Shown in pieces: positions 28,308 through 38,342 of a DNA stretch of 58,005 bases. The stretch is from an uncultured Schlesneria sp. (GTDB lineage: Bacteria; Planctomycetota; Planctomycetia; Planctomycetales; Planctomycetaceae), in NCBI GenBank assembly GCA_903858935.1, contig CAIOKO010000228.1, forward strand, positions 1-58,005, read 5' to 3'. The notes beneath the pieces were generated by a model, which worked only from the letters and a program-made list of their open reading frames with translations, did not search any database and was not told the DNA's origin. A program made the translations under genes and the position numbers. Every line of letters begins with the position of its first letter. The first letter of the stretch is position 1.

Positions 28308-28949
28308 GTGACACCGATTGATCAGCTCATCCAAACGCTATTAGACTACGTCAAAGATCACGCGGTAAAGCTCATCACAGGCCTTGTCCTGATGGCCGTC
28401 GGCTGGTACCTGGGAAATCGTCGAGCATCTGCCGACTGGAAAAAACAAGAATTCCTTGACCGTTTAAACGTGTCTCTTAATTCCATTGACGACGGGATAA
28501 TCAAGATTCGTACTCTCAGCGAAAAGCGGTGCGAAGAAGTATTTCTTAATTCTGCTGCAGCGGAAACGGTAAAAAAAGTCGCTCGGAAAACAATTGCCGC
28601 CAACCCGATACTTCCCATTCAGATCAATGAAAACTGGTATTATCTCAATGCCGTATTGAATGACGTGTCCGAACAATTCGCCGACGGCTTTCTCAAACGG
28701 GACATGGGAGGCAATGTAACGTCTGCCACCTATTTAATTGTTCTGACATGCGAAGCCGATGGAGAAATGAAGACTCGCAAGATCCGTGCAATGGTGATCC
28801 AGAAACGGTTACTCGGCAATTTGCCGACCGAAATGCCAATTCTTCAGTCGCCGCACCATATCACTCGCTGGAAAACTCTACAGTTCCTGGCGGCTGAGTA
28901 CTCACGAGATCCCGGCCGATTCCTGGAAGTTGAACTCGCTGTTTCTTGA
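28308..28949 (+). CDS. small membrane-anchored protein of unknown function
   Basis: A 213-residue protein with one N-terminal membrane segment (KLITGLVLMAVGWYLG, about 20-36) followed by a soluble, mixed-charge domain. I recognise no family. GTG 28308 is preferred because AAAGGGA precedes it and it directly leads into the membrane segment; the frame is open from 28260, which would overlap the terminator hairpin. It converges on bamA. The anchor suggests the bulk faces the cytoplasm, with a basic stretch (GNRRASADWKK) after the segment. Confidence 0.7.
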   Translation: MTPIDQLIQTLLDYVKDHAVKLITGLVLMAVGWYLGNRRASADWKKQEFLDRLNVSLNSIDDGIIKIRTLSEKRCEEVFLNSAAAETVKKVARKTIAANPILPIQINENWYYLNAVLNDVSEQFADGFLKRDMGGNVTSATYLIVLTCEADGEMKTRKIRAMVIQKRLLGNLPTEMPILQSPHHITRWKTLQFLAAEYSRDPGRFLEVELAVS

Positions 28950-29048
28950 ATTGTGTCCTTTCAAGTGTCACCGGCACTCATGGATGACACGAAGTCTTGG
29001 TCGTCATTGCGAGCTTCATACCGAGAAATATGCAGCTTCACCCAAAGC

Positions 29049-32000
29049 CTATCGATTGACGCCGATGTAGAAAGCAAATATCTGCTGGATATCTGTTGGA
29101 TCTTTTAACACAGGTGCGGCCAGGTCCAGTGCGATTGGTACGGGGCCCATCGCTGGAATCGTGATTCGCAAACCGGCACCGACCGACAATCGAAAGTTAC
29201 TCAATGAGACCTGATCGTTGATCGTACCAAAATCCGAGAACCCGACGACCTTAACCATCTCGTTGGCCATGACCGGAAGCATGTATTCGACGCCGCCGAG
29301 GACCATGAAATTACCCCCGGTCAATACATTCCCTTGCGTCGGACTGACGCCACGGAACGCGAATCCGCGGAAAGTTTGAAACCCCCCAGCGTAGAACTTC
29401 TCGAAGATCGGCGTGTCGCTGCCCGACCAGCTTGCCTGACCGCGCAGCAATAATGTGTGTTTTCCCTGACCATCGATTCGTTGATAGGTCGTGAAGTATT
29501 GGCGTGCTTCCGCTTCAAATCGAGGGTAGTTGTATTGGCCAAACGCTTGTTCATACCCCAAATCAATGTAGTGCCCGGTCGATGACCCGAAGGCAGCGTC
29601 ACGGGTATCGTGGATGACCGAGGCGCGAACTGTCGAAAGCAGGTTATAGCCGACTGATTCCTTCAGGATTGATGGTGTTGGCACAGACGGGTTGTAGACG
29701 TCAACATCTTCCAACCGCAGCGCAAGGGCTGATGACCACCGTTGCGTCAATTGCTTTCCCAAACGGATTCGCCCACCAACACGGTTTTCATACCAGTTCC
29801 GATAATACCGGGTGAAGTAAAAACCGCTCACACCAAGATTGAAATTCGAATCCAGGAAGTAAGGATCCTGCCAGTCAACCAGGTAGCGACTGACTTGCGT
29901 TCCCGGCATTGCTTCGACTTTAAACTTCTGTCCGCCACCTCGAAATGCCGTCCCATTAATGATATCCGAGAAACTTTTCGGAGGTCTCAAAATGTCGAAA
30001 TTCTGCTCGCTTAGAACAATGTTACCCACAACTCCCGCATCGCTGTTCACACCGACACCGAACATCAGTCGGCCTGTACGGGCTTCTGACACGTACGCAT
30101 CAAGATCGATGAACTCTGGCGGCGGCATACGAGTCCAGTCGCCAGGATCGGGGTTTCGAATCGCATTTCCAAAGGGATCACCCTGGGGACTGTTATCAAA
30201 ACCGAAATTCGCAGGCGGTTGCAGGGGATCGCGACTTTGGGCACGAAAAATTGGTGTGATCGGTGAAAGTGCCGGGTCCACAACCCTCGTCGGTTGCTTT
30301 TCTGGAATCGAAATCGGTGGTGCGATCTGGTCGAAATGTGATGCCACCGTGACGAAGGGGTCACGACTTTCTTCACGCGAATCCTTCGTTCCGACCCAAC
30401 TTTGTAATCCAAACATCCCTGCAGGCTGAGTCCCTTGAGAAAACGGAGACAGGATCGGCTTGGCCGTCGACGTCGGTTTCTTGGGTGCCAATGACGAATC
30501 GCGAGGTGTCGAACGTTTCTGTCCGTCATAAGATTGACTGCGAACGACGTCGTCGTAATCGCGCTTATCAACCCAGCTATCGCCTTGGACTCTGTTTGTT
30601 TCAATGCGAACTCCGCCATCCTCTTTGGTTTCGAAGTTCTGAGACCCTTCAAGACGGCGTTTTGTCAACTGAATTTTCTTAGGATCGGCCAGATCGCCAG
30701 GCTGGATCGTTGCAATGTTACGGACGATATTTGTCCTCGTATGCGGATGATCGCCAAGGATGTGAACGTTGATACTTCTAACGCGGTAGACCTTGTCCTC
30801 TTCAATCTTGTAAACAATGTCGACAATTCCTTCCTCTTCCGTCCACCGAGGCACGGCATCGACGCGGCAGAAAAGGCGACCCTGTTCGCCATACTTGGTT
30901 TTGATCGCATCGACATCTTTATTGATATCGCGTGTGTTGTATGGAATTCCTTCGGCAACCTTCATCATCCCTCGAATTTCTTCTGCGGAAAGAATGTTGT
31001 TGCCATCAACTTCGATATTACGAATCTTGTAACGAATCCCTTCGTCGACGTCGTAATGAATCTCAACCTTCGATTTGTCTTCAGAGAACTTCAATGAATG
31101 TTTGATGTCGACGTCGAAATAGCCAAGGCTGTGGTAATACTGCTTCACCCCTTCGATGTCGTCTTTAATCGTTGAGGGATCGTACTTGCCACCAAAATAG
31201 GGGATAATCCGAACTTTTGTCCGTGTCTTCGTGGCAAGAACTCCGTCGTAAAAGTCCTTGTTTCCGTCGAATTTGACCGAGGAAACGTGAACCTTGGGAC
31301 CTTCGCTGATCAAAAAGACAACTTCACGATCTTCACGTTCGTTTCCCTTTTCAAGCTCGACCGTGGCAAATGCAAAGCCTTTGTCGTGATAGTACTCTTC
31401 AATACGACGTGCACACTCACGGTTTGAGCTGACGTCGAACGGACTACCCGGCTTAAGCTGGGTCATTGCATCGAAGACCTTTTGCTTGACCTTCTTCAAG
31501 CCCTTGTATTCGACGCGCCGAACGATCGGACGTTCCAGTACGCGAAAGACGAGAACAACACCTTCATCCGTTCGGCGAAGCGTCGGCTCGACAGTAGCAA
31601 ACCAGCGAGTTCGCACGAGCGCATCGACATCGTCCTTGATCTGCTTCTGCGTCACAGGCCGACCAGGACGAGTCTTGATGTGCTTGGCAATTTCGGGATC
31701 AGGGATTGTGGAATTCCCTTCGATGATCACGTCGCTCAACGCTTCATCGAGGTGAAACGGGCTTTCGGGCTTTCCGTCCGGTTCCTCGAAAGCAGAAACC
31801 TGTCGAATTTTTGACGGCTTCTGAGTCGCGGGTAACGTAATAGCCGACCGATCCTTTCGACTTGCCGCACTGTCGCTTATCCGTTTCGGCGTCGGCAGGT
31901 CGGGTGGCGATTCAGAATCTGAATCAGGGACACTCAAACCACTCCGCTTGGGAGGCTGAGCGTCCGCAGGTCTAACAAGAACAACATTTCCAATCAAGAG

Positions 32001-32150
32001 TGACATTATCAGCGTGAAAACCCAGCCACAGACCGGGGCCGTTAACTCTCGCTGGGATCGGCCGTGATTGTCATTTCGGCCTGTGAAAATCGATACTATC
32101 CGCGGAATTTCTTTCGAGACCTTCGGCGTGCACCTTAAAAATGCCATCAT
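29049..32150 (-). CDS. bamA: BamA/Omp85-family outer-membrane assembly protein
   Basis: Inserts beta-barrel proteins into the outer membrane. The protein has a signal region (WVFTLIMSLLIGNVVLVRPADAQ), a Ser/Asp/Pro-rich segment, POTRA domains (IIEGNSTIPDPEIAKHIKTR; VSSVKFDGNKDFYDGVLATK; IRNIEVDGNNILSAEEIRG), a long linker rich in Pro/Ser (about 150 residues), and a C-terminal barrel with FYAGGFQTFRGFAFRGVSP, the VRGF/RGFxxRG-type motif. At over 1030 residues it is much longer than E. coli BamA (810), mostly through the linker and N-terminus. The start is uncertain: frame open to GTG 32261, ATG at 32222 and 32150. Single gene; no skp or lpx genes adjoin it. Confidence 0.88.
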   Translation of the reverse strand: MMAFLRCTPKVSKEIPRIVSIFTGRNDNHGRSQRELTAPVCGWVFTLIMSLLIGNVVLVRPADAQPPKRSGLSVPDSDSESPPDLPTPKRISDSAASRKDRSAITLPATQKPSKIRQVSAFEEPDGKPESPFHLDEALSDVIIEGNSTIPDPEIAKHIKTRPGRPVTQKQIKDDVDALVRTRWFATVEPTLRRTDEGVVLVFRVLERPIVRRVEYKGLKKVKQKVFDAMTQLKPGSPFDVSSNRECARRIEEYYHDKGFAFATVELEKGNEREDREVVFLISEGPKVHVSSVKFDGNKDFYDGVLATKTRTKVRIIPYFGGKYDPSTIKDDIEGVKQYYHSLGYFDVDIKHSLKFSEDKSKVEIHYDVDEGIRYKIRNIEVDGNNILSAEEIRGMMKVAEGIPYNTRDINKDVDAIKTKYGEQGRLFCRVDAVPRWTEEEGIVDIVYKIEEDKVYRVRSINVHILGDHPHTRTNIVRNIATIQPGDLADPKKIQLTKRRLEGSQNFETKEDGGVRIETNRVQGDSWVDKRDYDDVVRSQSYDGQKRSTPRDSSLAPKKPTSTAKPILSPFSQGTQPAGMFGLQSWVGTKDSREESRDPFVTVASHFDQIAPPISIPEKQPTRVVDPALSPITPIFRAQSRDPLQPPANFGFDNSPQGDPFGNAIRNPDPGDWTRMPPPEFIDLDAYVSEARTGRLMFGVGVNSDAGVVGNIVLSEQNFDILRPPKSFSDIINGTAFRGGGQKFKVEAMPGTQVSRYLVDWQDPYFLDSNFNLGVSGFYFTRYYRNWYENRVGGRIRLGKQLTQRWSSALALRLEDVDVYNPSVPTPSILKESVGYNLLSTVRASVIHDTRDAAFGSSTGHYIDLGYEQAFGQYNYPRFEAEARQYFTTYQRIDGQGKHTLLLRGQASWSGSDTPIFEKFYAGGFQTFRGFAFRGVSPTQGNVLTGGNFMVLGGVEYMLPVMANEMVKVVGFSDFGTINDQVSLSNFRLSVGAGLRITIPAMGPVPIALDLAAPVLKDPTDIQQIFAFYIGVNR

Positions 32151-32510
32151 CGACCGCGCAGCGTTTACGCCTGTTCGCAGCCAAGTGACATTGGAGGTTT
32201 TACGACCGGGGTGCTGGATCATACGATCTGTTCTCACGGGCACGAGCACGAGGCATTGCACCGAATTTCGAGCACGGAAATGACAACTTTTGACATGAAT
32301 TTTGCGAAAGGAAGCAGGGTTTTACGGATCATCGAATCACCGGCGAATCCTGCGCGGGGGGACAATTAGCCGAAATTTTAAATCAAGACAAGACGAATCG
32401 GAGTCAGAAACGGTAAAACAATTCCCTTCAGAATCAGGCAACCGATTCAAGAATCGAAATTCGATGACAATCCAGAAAGTCTTAAAACGTTGTTCTTAAA
32501 AGATCTGCAG

Positions 32511-33428
32511 ATGTACGGCCCCGAAAACACCGGGGCAATCAAACTTATCAACCGACACGAGGCCGAAGCCTATTGCCGGAAACTCGCAACATCGCACTAC
32601 GAGAATTTCCCACTGGTTTCGTGGCTGCTTCCCAAAGGTCTTCATCAACACTTTTATAACGTTTACGCGTATTGCCGCTGGGCCGATGATCTCGGTGACG
32701 AAATCGGCGATACCGCGAAATCACTCGAACTTCTAAGCTGGTGGCGCAGTGAGTTGAAGGCCTGCTACGCCGGCGAATTACGGCATCCAGTCTTCATTGC
32801 ACTGAAACCGACGATCGACGAATTCACAATTCCACAGGATCCGTTTCTGGATCTCCTCTCAGCCTTCGAGCAGGACCAGACCGTCTGCGAATACAAAACC
32901 TTTGACCAGTTACGCGACTACTGCCGACGCAGCGCCGATCCCGTCGGCCGCCTGGTACTTCATTTTTGTCGCGAACATACCGACGAGAACCTTGTCTGGT
33001 CCGATTCAATTTGTACCGGATTACAATTGGCGAATTTCTGGCAGGATGTGGCTCGCGACTTTAAGATCGGTCGAATCTATCTCCCACAAGAAGATTACGA
33101 ACGATTTGGCTACCAGCGCGAGGATTTCAATTCTCATCTCATCAACCCAGCGTTTCTCGAATTAATGAAATTCGAAGTCGACCGGGCACGTCAGTTTCTG
33201 GTCGACGGCCTGCCGCTGATCGAACACCTGCCCGGCCGATTACAAGTCGACATCGATCTCTTCGCCCACGGCGGCCTCCGCATCCTGGAACGCATTGAAT
33301 CGATCGGTTACCGAGTCTGGGAAAATCGCCCCAAGGTCACAAAATTCGATGCGATCGGACTGCTAACTGGCGCTCTCTGGCGAAAAATATTCCGACGCAC
33401 TAATCCCAAATCCACGGCCTCCAATTAA
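32511..33428 (+). CDS. hpnC: squalene-pathway enzyme HpnC
   Basis: Member of the trans-isoprenyl diphosphate synthase (squalene/phytoene synthase) family; HpnC converts presqualene diphosphate to hydroxysqualene in the HpnCDE route. The two Asp-rich metal sites are visible: YCRWADDLGDE and NFWQDVARDFKIGRIYLP. The start HYENFPLVSWLLP is typical of HpnC. About 305 residues. ATG 32511 is used; TTG 32490 is possible. The next gene, hpnD, lies 223 bases downstream on the same strand. hpnE, the FAD enzyme completing squalene, is not in the window, and no hopene cyclase gene is either. Confidence 0.88.
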   Translation: MYGPENTGAIKLINRHEAEAYCRKLATSHYENFPLVSWLLPKGLHQHFYNVYAYCRWADDLGDEIGDTAKSLELLSWWRSELKACYAGELRHPVFIALKPTIDEFTIPQDPFLDLLSAFEQDQTVCEYKTFDQLRDYCRRSADPVGRLVLHFCREHTDENLVWSDSICTGLQLANFWQDVARDFKIGRIYLPQEDYERFGYQREDFNSHLINPAFLELMKFEVDRARQFLVDGLPLIEHLPGRLQVDIDLFAHGGLRILERIESIGYRVWENRPKVTKFDAIGLLTGALWRKIFRRTNPKSTASN

Positions 33429-33651
33429 TTTCAACGCAATTGACATCGCAAGAATGCATATAAATTCGATCGAAGTGGATCGGAATTTATTTTTTCTAAT
33501 CGTCGCCTAATGCTATGCAAAACCTGCGGTGGGTTTGCAAATTGGTTTGTTGTAGGCAGAATTGGGGCCGACAATTCCCGTGAACCTTTTTTGCCAACTT
33601 ACCAATCCCCTCGCCCGTGCTGCGGATGGGGAGCCCGTGCGATAATTCCCT

Positions 33652-34632
33652 ATGCCCTCATTGACCGAGTCGTACAAATACTGCCATGAGCTGACCCAGC
33701 GGACTGCGCATAACTTTCGATTTTCGTTTCTGACTCTTCCACCCGATAAACGTCGCGCCATGGATGCGCTTTATGCGTTTAACCGCATCACGGACGATTT
33801 GGGCGACGAAGAAGATGTCGCAGTCGAGCTGAGACGAACTCGGTTGGCCGCCTGGCGTGCGTCACTTCGGTTTGTGTTGAATATTCGAGCAGGTCACGAT
33901 CGGCATTTGGCAACAGGAATGACTGAATCTGCGTTGTCGGACGGACCGAAGCCCATCCTACGAATCCATAACGCTGAGAATCACGGAGCGCCAGGGACAG
34001 ATGTTATCGGGACCTTTTCAGATCACCCGGCTCATGCGGCAATTGCTGATATGGTGGCTCAGTACAAGATCCCTCACGAATATCTCTTCGCTGTCATCGA
34101 TGGCGTGGAAATGGACCTGTACCCGACCGAGGTTGCCAAGTTCGACGATCTTCAGCGTTACTGCTACCACGTCGCAGGCGCCGTGGGTTTATGTTGTATT
34201 CATATCTGGGGCTTCCACGATGAAAGGGCGATCCCTCTGGCGAGTGATTGTGGCCTGGCATTGCAGCTGACAAATATCCTGCGAGACATCGGCGAAGACG
34301 CAGATGTCGGCAGAACCTATCTGCCTCGAGAGGATCTGGATCGGTTCGCCTATTCACCCGACGATCTTCGCAACCGTGTGGTGAATGATCAGTTTTTCAG
34401 CTTAATGCGATTCCAGACTGAGCGTGCGAAATCGTATTACGCAAAGGCAGAGCAATTGTTTGCCTATCTGGAACCGCCAGGGAAACCGATCCTGAGAGCG
34501 ATGATCGACATCTATGGAGGTTTGCTGCGCGAGATCGAACGCCGAAACTTCGATGTCTACTCAAAACGTGTGTCGCTGCCGAAATGGAAAAAGTTGTGGT
34601 ACGCCACTCGAGCTATGATCTATTCGAGGTGA
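33652..34632 (+). CDS. hpnD: presqualene diphosphate synthase HpnD
   Basis: Joins two farnesyl diphosphates to presqualene diphosphate, the step before HpnC. 326 residues. The Asp-rich motifs are NRITDDLGDEED and NILRDIGEDADVGRTYLP, and YCYHVAGAVGLCCIHIWG is a family signature. ATG 33652 begins directly before the conserved region. An insert at about 85-130 (SDGPKPILRIHNAENHGAPG) is longer than in typical HpnD. Paired with hpnC in the usual order. The product is probably used for hopanoids or other squalene-derived lipids. Confidence 0.9.
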   Translation: MPSLTESYKYCHELTQRTAHNFRFSFLTLPPDKRRAMDALYAFNRITDDLGDEEDVAVELRRTRLAAWRASLRFVLNIRAGHDRHLATGMTESALSDGPKPILRIHNAENHGAPGTDVIGTFSDHPAHAAIADMVAQYKIPHEYLFAVIDGVEMDLYPTEVAKFDDLQRYCYHVAGAVGLCCIHIWGFHDERAIPLASDCGLALQLTNILRDIGEDADVGRTYLPREDLDRFAYSPDDLRNRVVNDQFFSLMRFQTERAKSYYAKAEQLFAYLEPPGKPILRAMIDIYGGLLREIERRNFDVYSKRVSLPKWKKLWYATRAMIYSR

Positions 34633-34656
34633 CAGATTCAAGAGAAGAATTTGGAA

Positions 34657-34938
34657 CACTAATCAGCACTAATTTTCGCTAATTAGAAAAAGCTATCGCA
34701 TGCTCTCGGTTAAAAGCGTCTCGAAGAGAAGCGAGCCAGCCGGCCTGATGGCAAAATCCGAGGCGTCATCGCCTATTTCGCCATTACGATTCTCTTATTT
34801 CATTGACCTCAATTAATGCCCCGTGACGGTTGCAGAGACCAGCCGAATGTCGATCCGACGGCGCCGATGGCTGCGGGTTAAACGAAGAATATGTATTCGT
34901 TACTTTCTTATTATTGCAGATTAGCCAAGATTAGCATT
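34657..34938. repeat. inverted pair of 10-bp word arrays (CACTAATNNN type)
   Basis: Left arm: CACTAATCAG (34657), CACTAATTTT (34667), CGCTAATTAG (34677), in exact 10-bp register. Right arm on the opposite strand, 34909-34938: TGCTAATCTT, GGCTAATCTG, CAATAATAAG, also 10-bp phased. About 220 bases separate the arms. The element fills the gap between hpnD and the converging aminotransferase gene (34633-34978). No gene seen inside. Confidence 0.75.
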
Positions 34939-34978
34939 CCCACCTCTTCGTTTTTTCTTCTTCGTTTTTCTCGTGAAT

Positions 34979-36088
34979 TTAACTGCGAACAAGTCGTTTT
35001 AAGACTTCGACACCGCGTTCCAGTGTTGCGTTCTCGGCTGCGAAGCTGACGCGGAAGTGCGTGTCCTTTTGGCTGAATACTTCGCCGGGAATAACCAGCA
35101 GCCCGCTATCGATCGCTCGCCTGGTAAATTCGGTCCCAGTGCCACGAGGTGATTTGATGAACAAATAGAACGCTCCACCACTTCCACGAATTTCGTAGTC
35201 ATTCCCTAGTTCATTCAACAGAAATTGACGTTTCTTGGCGTAATCAGCCACTCGATCGCTCACATCGCAGTCCATGGCAGCCAGCCCCGCCCATTGCACG
35301 GGTTGTGGCGCACAGACAAAGGTAAACTGCTGCAGCTTGATCATCTGCTGGATGATATGTGCCGGCCCGTGAGCGAACCCCAACCTTAATCCGGTCATCG
35401 AGTGGGACTTACTGAACCCGTCAATCACGACCGTCTGGTCATTCCATCTGGCGGGGCTGACGAATTGACGTTCGTAACTGAAAACACGATAGATTTCATC
35501 ACTGATCAGACAGACGTTTTTCTCTGCCGCAAGTTCGGCGAGTCCTTTCATTTCCTCTTCGGTCGCAACATATCCCGTCGGATTACATGGGCTGTTGCAG
35601 AGGATGGCTTTTGTTTTTGGTGTGATGGCATCGCGGACTTTATTGAGGTCGATACGAAAATCAGGGTAGGTATCAATCTGTCGGCAAGTCCCTCCCGCCA
35701 GCGTGACCAGATGCTTATACATGACAAACCACGGATCAAAGGCCACGACCTCGTCGCCCGGGTTCACCAGGACAGACAAAGCAAGCAGCAACCCACCGCT
35801 GGTTCCACTCGTGATAAACGTCTGCCGGTCAGGGTGGCCGAGTTCTGCCGTCACGCGCGACTGCAGCGCATCACGAAGTGGCGGAATCCCCTGTGTGACC
35901 GTATAGACATTTTTACCCGCTTCGACGGCCGAAATCAGCGCCTGTTTGACACTCGTCGGAGTATCGAAGTGGGGTTGCCCGATACTCAGATTTATCGGGT
36001 TCTTCATAGTCGCCGCGAGGTCGAACACCTTGCGGATTCCAGAGGCATCGATCTGATGCATCCGGTCGGCAATCCAGGATTCTGACAT
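34979..36088 (-). CDS. class I pyridoxal-phosphate aminotransferase
   Basis: PLP-dependent transaminase of fold type I, aspartate-aminotransferase-like. 369 residues from ATG 36088. The PLP lysine lies in GFSKSHSMTGLRLGFAHG. NSPCNPTGYV carries the conserved Asn, LISDEIYRVFSYE the Asp/Tyr, and HFRVSFA the substrate-carboxylate Arg. The frame extends to 36217 but the extra residues are not family-like and would run into a terminator hairpin, so 36088 is used. The substrate cannot be fixed from sequence. It lies between the 10-bp-phased repeat and the P-loop NTPase gene, both on the reverse strand side. Confidence 0.88.
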   Translation of the reverse strand: MSESWIADRMHQIDASGIRKVFDLAATMKNPINLSIGQPHFDTPTSVKQALISAVEAGKNVYTVTQGIPPLRDALQSRVTAELGHPDRQTFITSGTSGGLLLALSVLVNPGDEVVAFDPWFVMYKHLVTLAGGTCRQIDTYPDFRIDLNKVRDAITPKTKAILCNSPCNPTGYVATEEEMKGLAELAAEKNVCLISDEIYRVFSYERQFVSPARWNDQTVVIDGFSKSHSMTGLRLGFAHGPAHIIQQMIKLQQFTFVCAPQPVQWAGLAAMDCDVSDRVADYAKKRQFLLNELGNDYEIRGSGGAFYLFIKSPRGTGTEFTRRAIDSGLLVIPGEVFSQKDTHFRVSFAAENATLERGVEVLKRLVRS

Positions 36089-36200
36089 AATTTCAATTTC
36101 AGTTTTCGGAACACTGTGTTCAACTCGACCTTTTGCGGAAAGCCGAAAAGGCCTAGCAGGATAACCGATGCAGGCGGCGTTGCCGAGTGAATTCGGGGTA

Positions 36201-36246
36201 TGAAAAGAAAAAGCCACGGCATTGAAGATGACTCCAATACCGTGGC
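36201..36246 (-). terminator. Rho-independent terminator of the P-loop NTPase gene
   Basis: On the reverse strand GCCACGGTATTG pairs with CAATGCCGTGGC (36213-36246, one mismatch) and is followed by TTTTTCTTTT (36212-36203). It sits just downstream of the NTPase gene and upstream of the aminotransferase start, so the two are separate transcripts. Confidence 0.85.
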
Positions 36247-36360
36247 GCTCTAGTCTGGTACCGATTTTAAGAATTTTTCACGGCGATGCCCGAGACCACG
36301 CCAGAATGAGGAAATCCCCTTGCTGGCACGTCGAGTCATTTACTGTTGTTCAACCCGTGT

Positions 36361-37857
36361 TCAACCCGTTCCCAGACCGCGGTCATAGGCTTCAAGATCT
36401 CGCATGTAAACCGCGAGCGTCGACTGAAGCGTTTCGCGATTAATCTTCCATTGGGGAGACTCATCGGTATATCGATGACAGTGTTCGACGAGTAACCGAT
36501 GTATGAACTTGAACAGATGGCGAGGAACACGCAGACGGGCCAGCGTACCGACAAGCTCCGATTCACTGATCGAATCGTCAAACCAGTTCTTGATCGAAAC
36601 AGACTTATCCGATTCCTTTGAGCACGCTCGAGCCCGGTCATTGGCCAGATCAAACAGCGATTCCCCGGTCCATTCCAGCGTCCGAATCAGATTCTGTTTG
36701 TCGAGTCGTGATTTTTCGTAAAACTCTTTGTCTTCTCGCGTCAGGTAGAAACTGACTTCGACAGGCAGCAACAGCTTAAAGCCAATTCCTGCATGTTTCA
36801 GAAACTTGTTATCAAACATAGACCACAACAAGGCTTTCATCCGCTCAGGCGAGCCGTTGATCAGATGCGGTTCGTCAACGCGGTCAACCAGAACAGTGAT
36901 CGAGTCGAAACCAAGTGATTCAAGGATATTCTGCAGCTTTGTCAGCAGTTCATAACGATCATCACTTCTTTCGCGAGCAGGAATCGGCTGACCAAGGAGA
37001 TCCTTGGGATCAAAGTTCGAAAGAATCGAACGCAGTTGATTCACCGGTCGATCGAGTACTCGAATCTGTCGAGAGACCTTCCATGCCAACAGCGCCATTT
37101 TCGATTGATGCCACAACCAAGGAGCCCAACCTGCCAGCAGGACGAGCCATGGCCAGAAGCGCCCGAGTTGCGGCAATTTGTCGAGATAGGCGAGAAGGCC
37201 GAACAGCACAGCCGTCGTCGTGACCCCGATCGAGAAATCACAATAACTTCGCCAGTTGGAGAGACCTAATTTGCGGCGGAGACTGACCCAGCGATGCTGC
37301 TGGGCATTGTCACTGCTATGGTCGTAGAACGAGGCGAGAAGCAACAGGTCTCGCTTGTTCGTCGCGTTCAGGCTCGGAACCTTTTCCGTCGCGACTTGAA
37401 ATGGGCCGACATCGCCATTGCTTTTCCCCGCAATAATGTCGTCGACCAGATTTGTTGTGGCCAACGAAAGGATACAATCAATGTGGTCCCATAACCGCCA
37501 TTTCGAAAGGGTCTTTTCAGGCCGGGCGCCGGTCCAGCCAACCTTCTCGTTAAACGAATCGAGGAAGGGATTGAAGTCGTCGTAATCGACGATAAAGACG
37601 CGATGATCAGGATGTTCTTTGTTATATTTGGAGGTCGATTCGACAATCTGCAGCCTTAGTGCGGTTTTACCACTTCCCTTTTCCCCAAAAACGACGGCGG
37701 TCGAAGGCGTTGCGGGGTCACCGTAGATCTTTTCCCATGCCGGATGGAATGTGCCATCGGCACCGAGCTTTTGAAAAAGAGGATCGGTCTGGGCATCTTC
37801 CTGACTGAACGGGTTCTGCGTAAGGCCGTGGTGTTCGAGAAAAAGTTGGACTTTCAT
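36361..37857 (-). CDS. membrane-embedded P-loop NTPase (KAP/ORC-CDC6-like)
   Basis: A 498-residue NTPase. Walker A is GEKGSGKTALRLQ (about 58-70). A Walker-B-like stretch is ITVLVDRVDEPHL. Two hydrophobic segments in the middle (GVTTTAVLFGLLAYL, about 211-225; WLVLLAGWAPWLW, about 237-249) split the NTPase fold, a layout typical of KAP-family P-loop NTPases. ATG 37857 has GGAAG just upstream; the frame extends to 38013 without family-like residues. It has its own terminator and no clear partner gene. KAP-like NTPases occur in several defence systems, but nothing adjacent supports such a role here. Confidence 0.75.
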   Translation of the reverse strand: MKVQLFLEHHGLTQNPFSQEDAQTDPLFQKLGADGTFHPAWEKIYGDPATPSTAVVFGEKGSGKTALRLQIVESTSKYNKEHPDHRVFIVDYDDFNPFLDSFNEKVGWTGARPEKTLSKWRLWDHIDCILSLATTNLVDDIIAGKSNGDVGPFQVATEKVPSLNATNKRDLLLLASFYDHSSDNAQQHRWVSLRRKLGLSNWRSYCDFSIGVTTTAVLFGLLAYLDKLPQLGRFWPWLVLLAGWAPWLWHQSKMALLAWKVSRQIRVLDRPVNQLRSILSNFDPKDLLGQPIPARERSDDRYELLTKLQNILESLGFDSITVLVDRVDEPHLINGSPERMKALLWSMFDNKFLKHAGIGFKLLLPVEVSFYLTREDKEFYEKSRLDKQNLIRTLEWTGESLFDLANDRARACSKESDKSVSIKNWFDDSISESELVGTLARLRVPRHLFKFIHRLLVEHCHRYTDESPQWKINRETLQSTLAVYMRDLEAYDRGLGTG

Positions 37858-38342
37858 CGGTTCTTCCGTGGCAAATCCCGGATTCGCCGCATGTGATCGG
37901 GCGAATCGGAACATGAGGGTGAAATTGTCAAAATCCTTTAGTCGCGGACTGCCAGATGCGATCGAAATCTCACCGACCACCTCCGCGGCACAACGGAAGG
38001 CAAACTGCGACACTGAAGACTCTAAGCGCGAAACATCGCGTCGTCCACCCAGTCTACCGAGATTCGATGTTTACGAATTTTTTGTGAAGCCTTCAGGTAC
38101 GGTTTCGTACCTATGCTTGCCCGTCGGCAGCCAAGTAGTGCTCTTCGATTTTGGTTAAGAAAACAATGAAAACACAGCATCGAAAAAGTCTCCGATACAG
38201 TGGCAGGAACTGCAAACCAAGGTTAGTTCCTTTGCTTCGCCGATGTGAACATCTAGAATACCGGACGAAAAGTTCGTACTCGACCGACTGTCAGTACGCG
38301 ATTGCAACTTGTTCGAACCCACGCCTTCTTCAGGAGAGTATC

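Noticed and set aside
30534-31097. A 187-codon forward frame inside bamA
   Set aside because: It lies fully antisense to the strongly supported bamA frame and shows no family motif.
36361-37857. An anti-phage defence gene
   Set aside because: KAP-like NTPases occur in some defence systems, but the neighbours are metabolic genes and nothing in the sequence supports a defence role.
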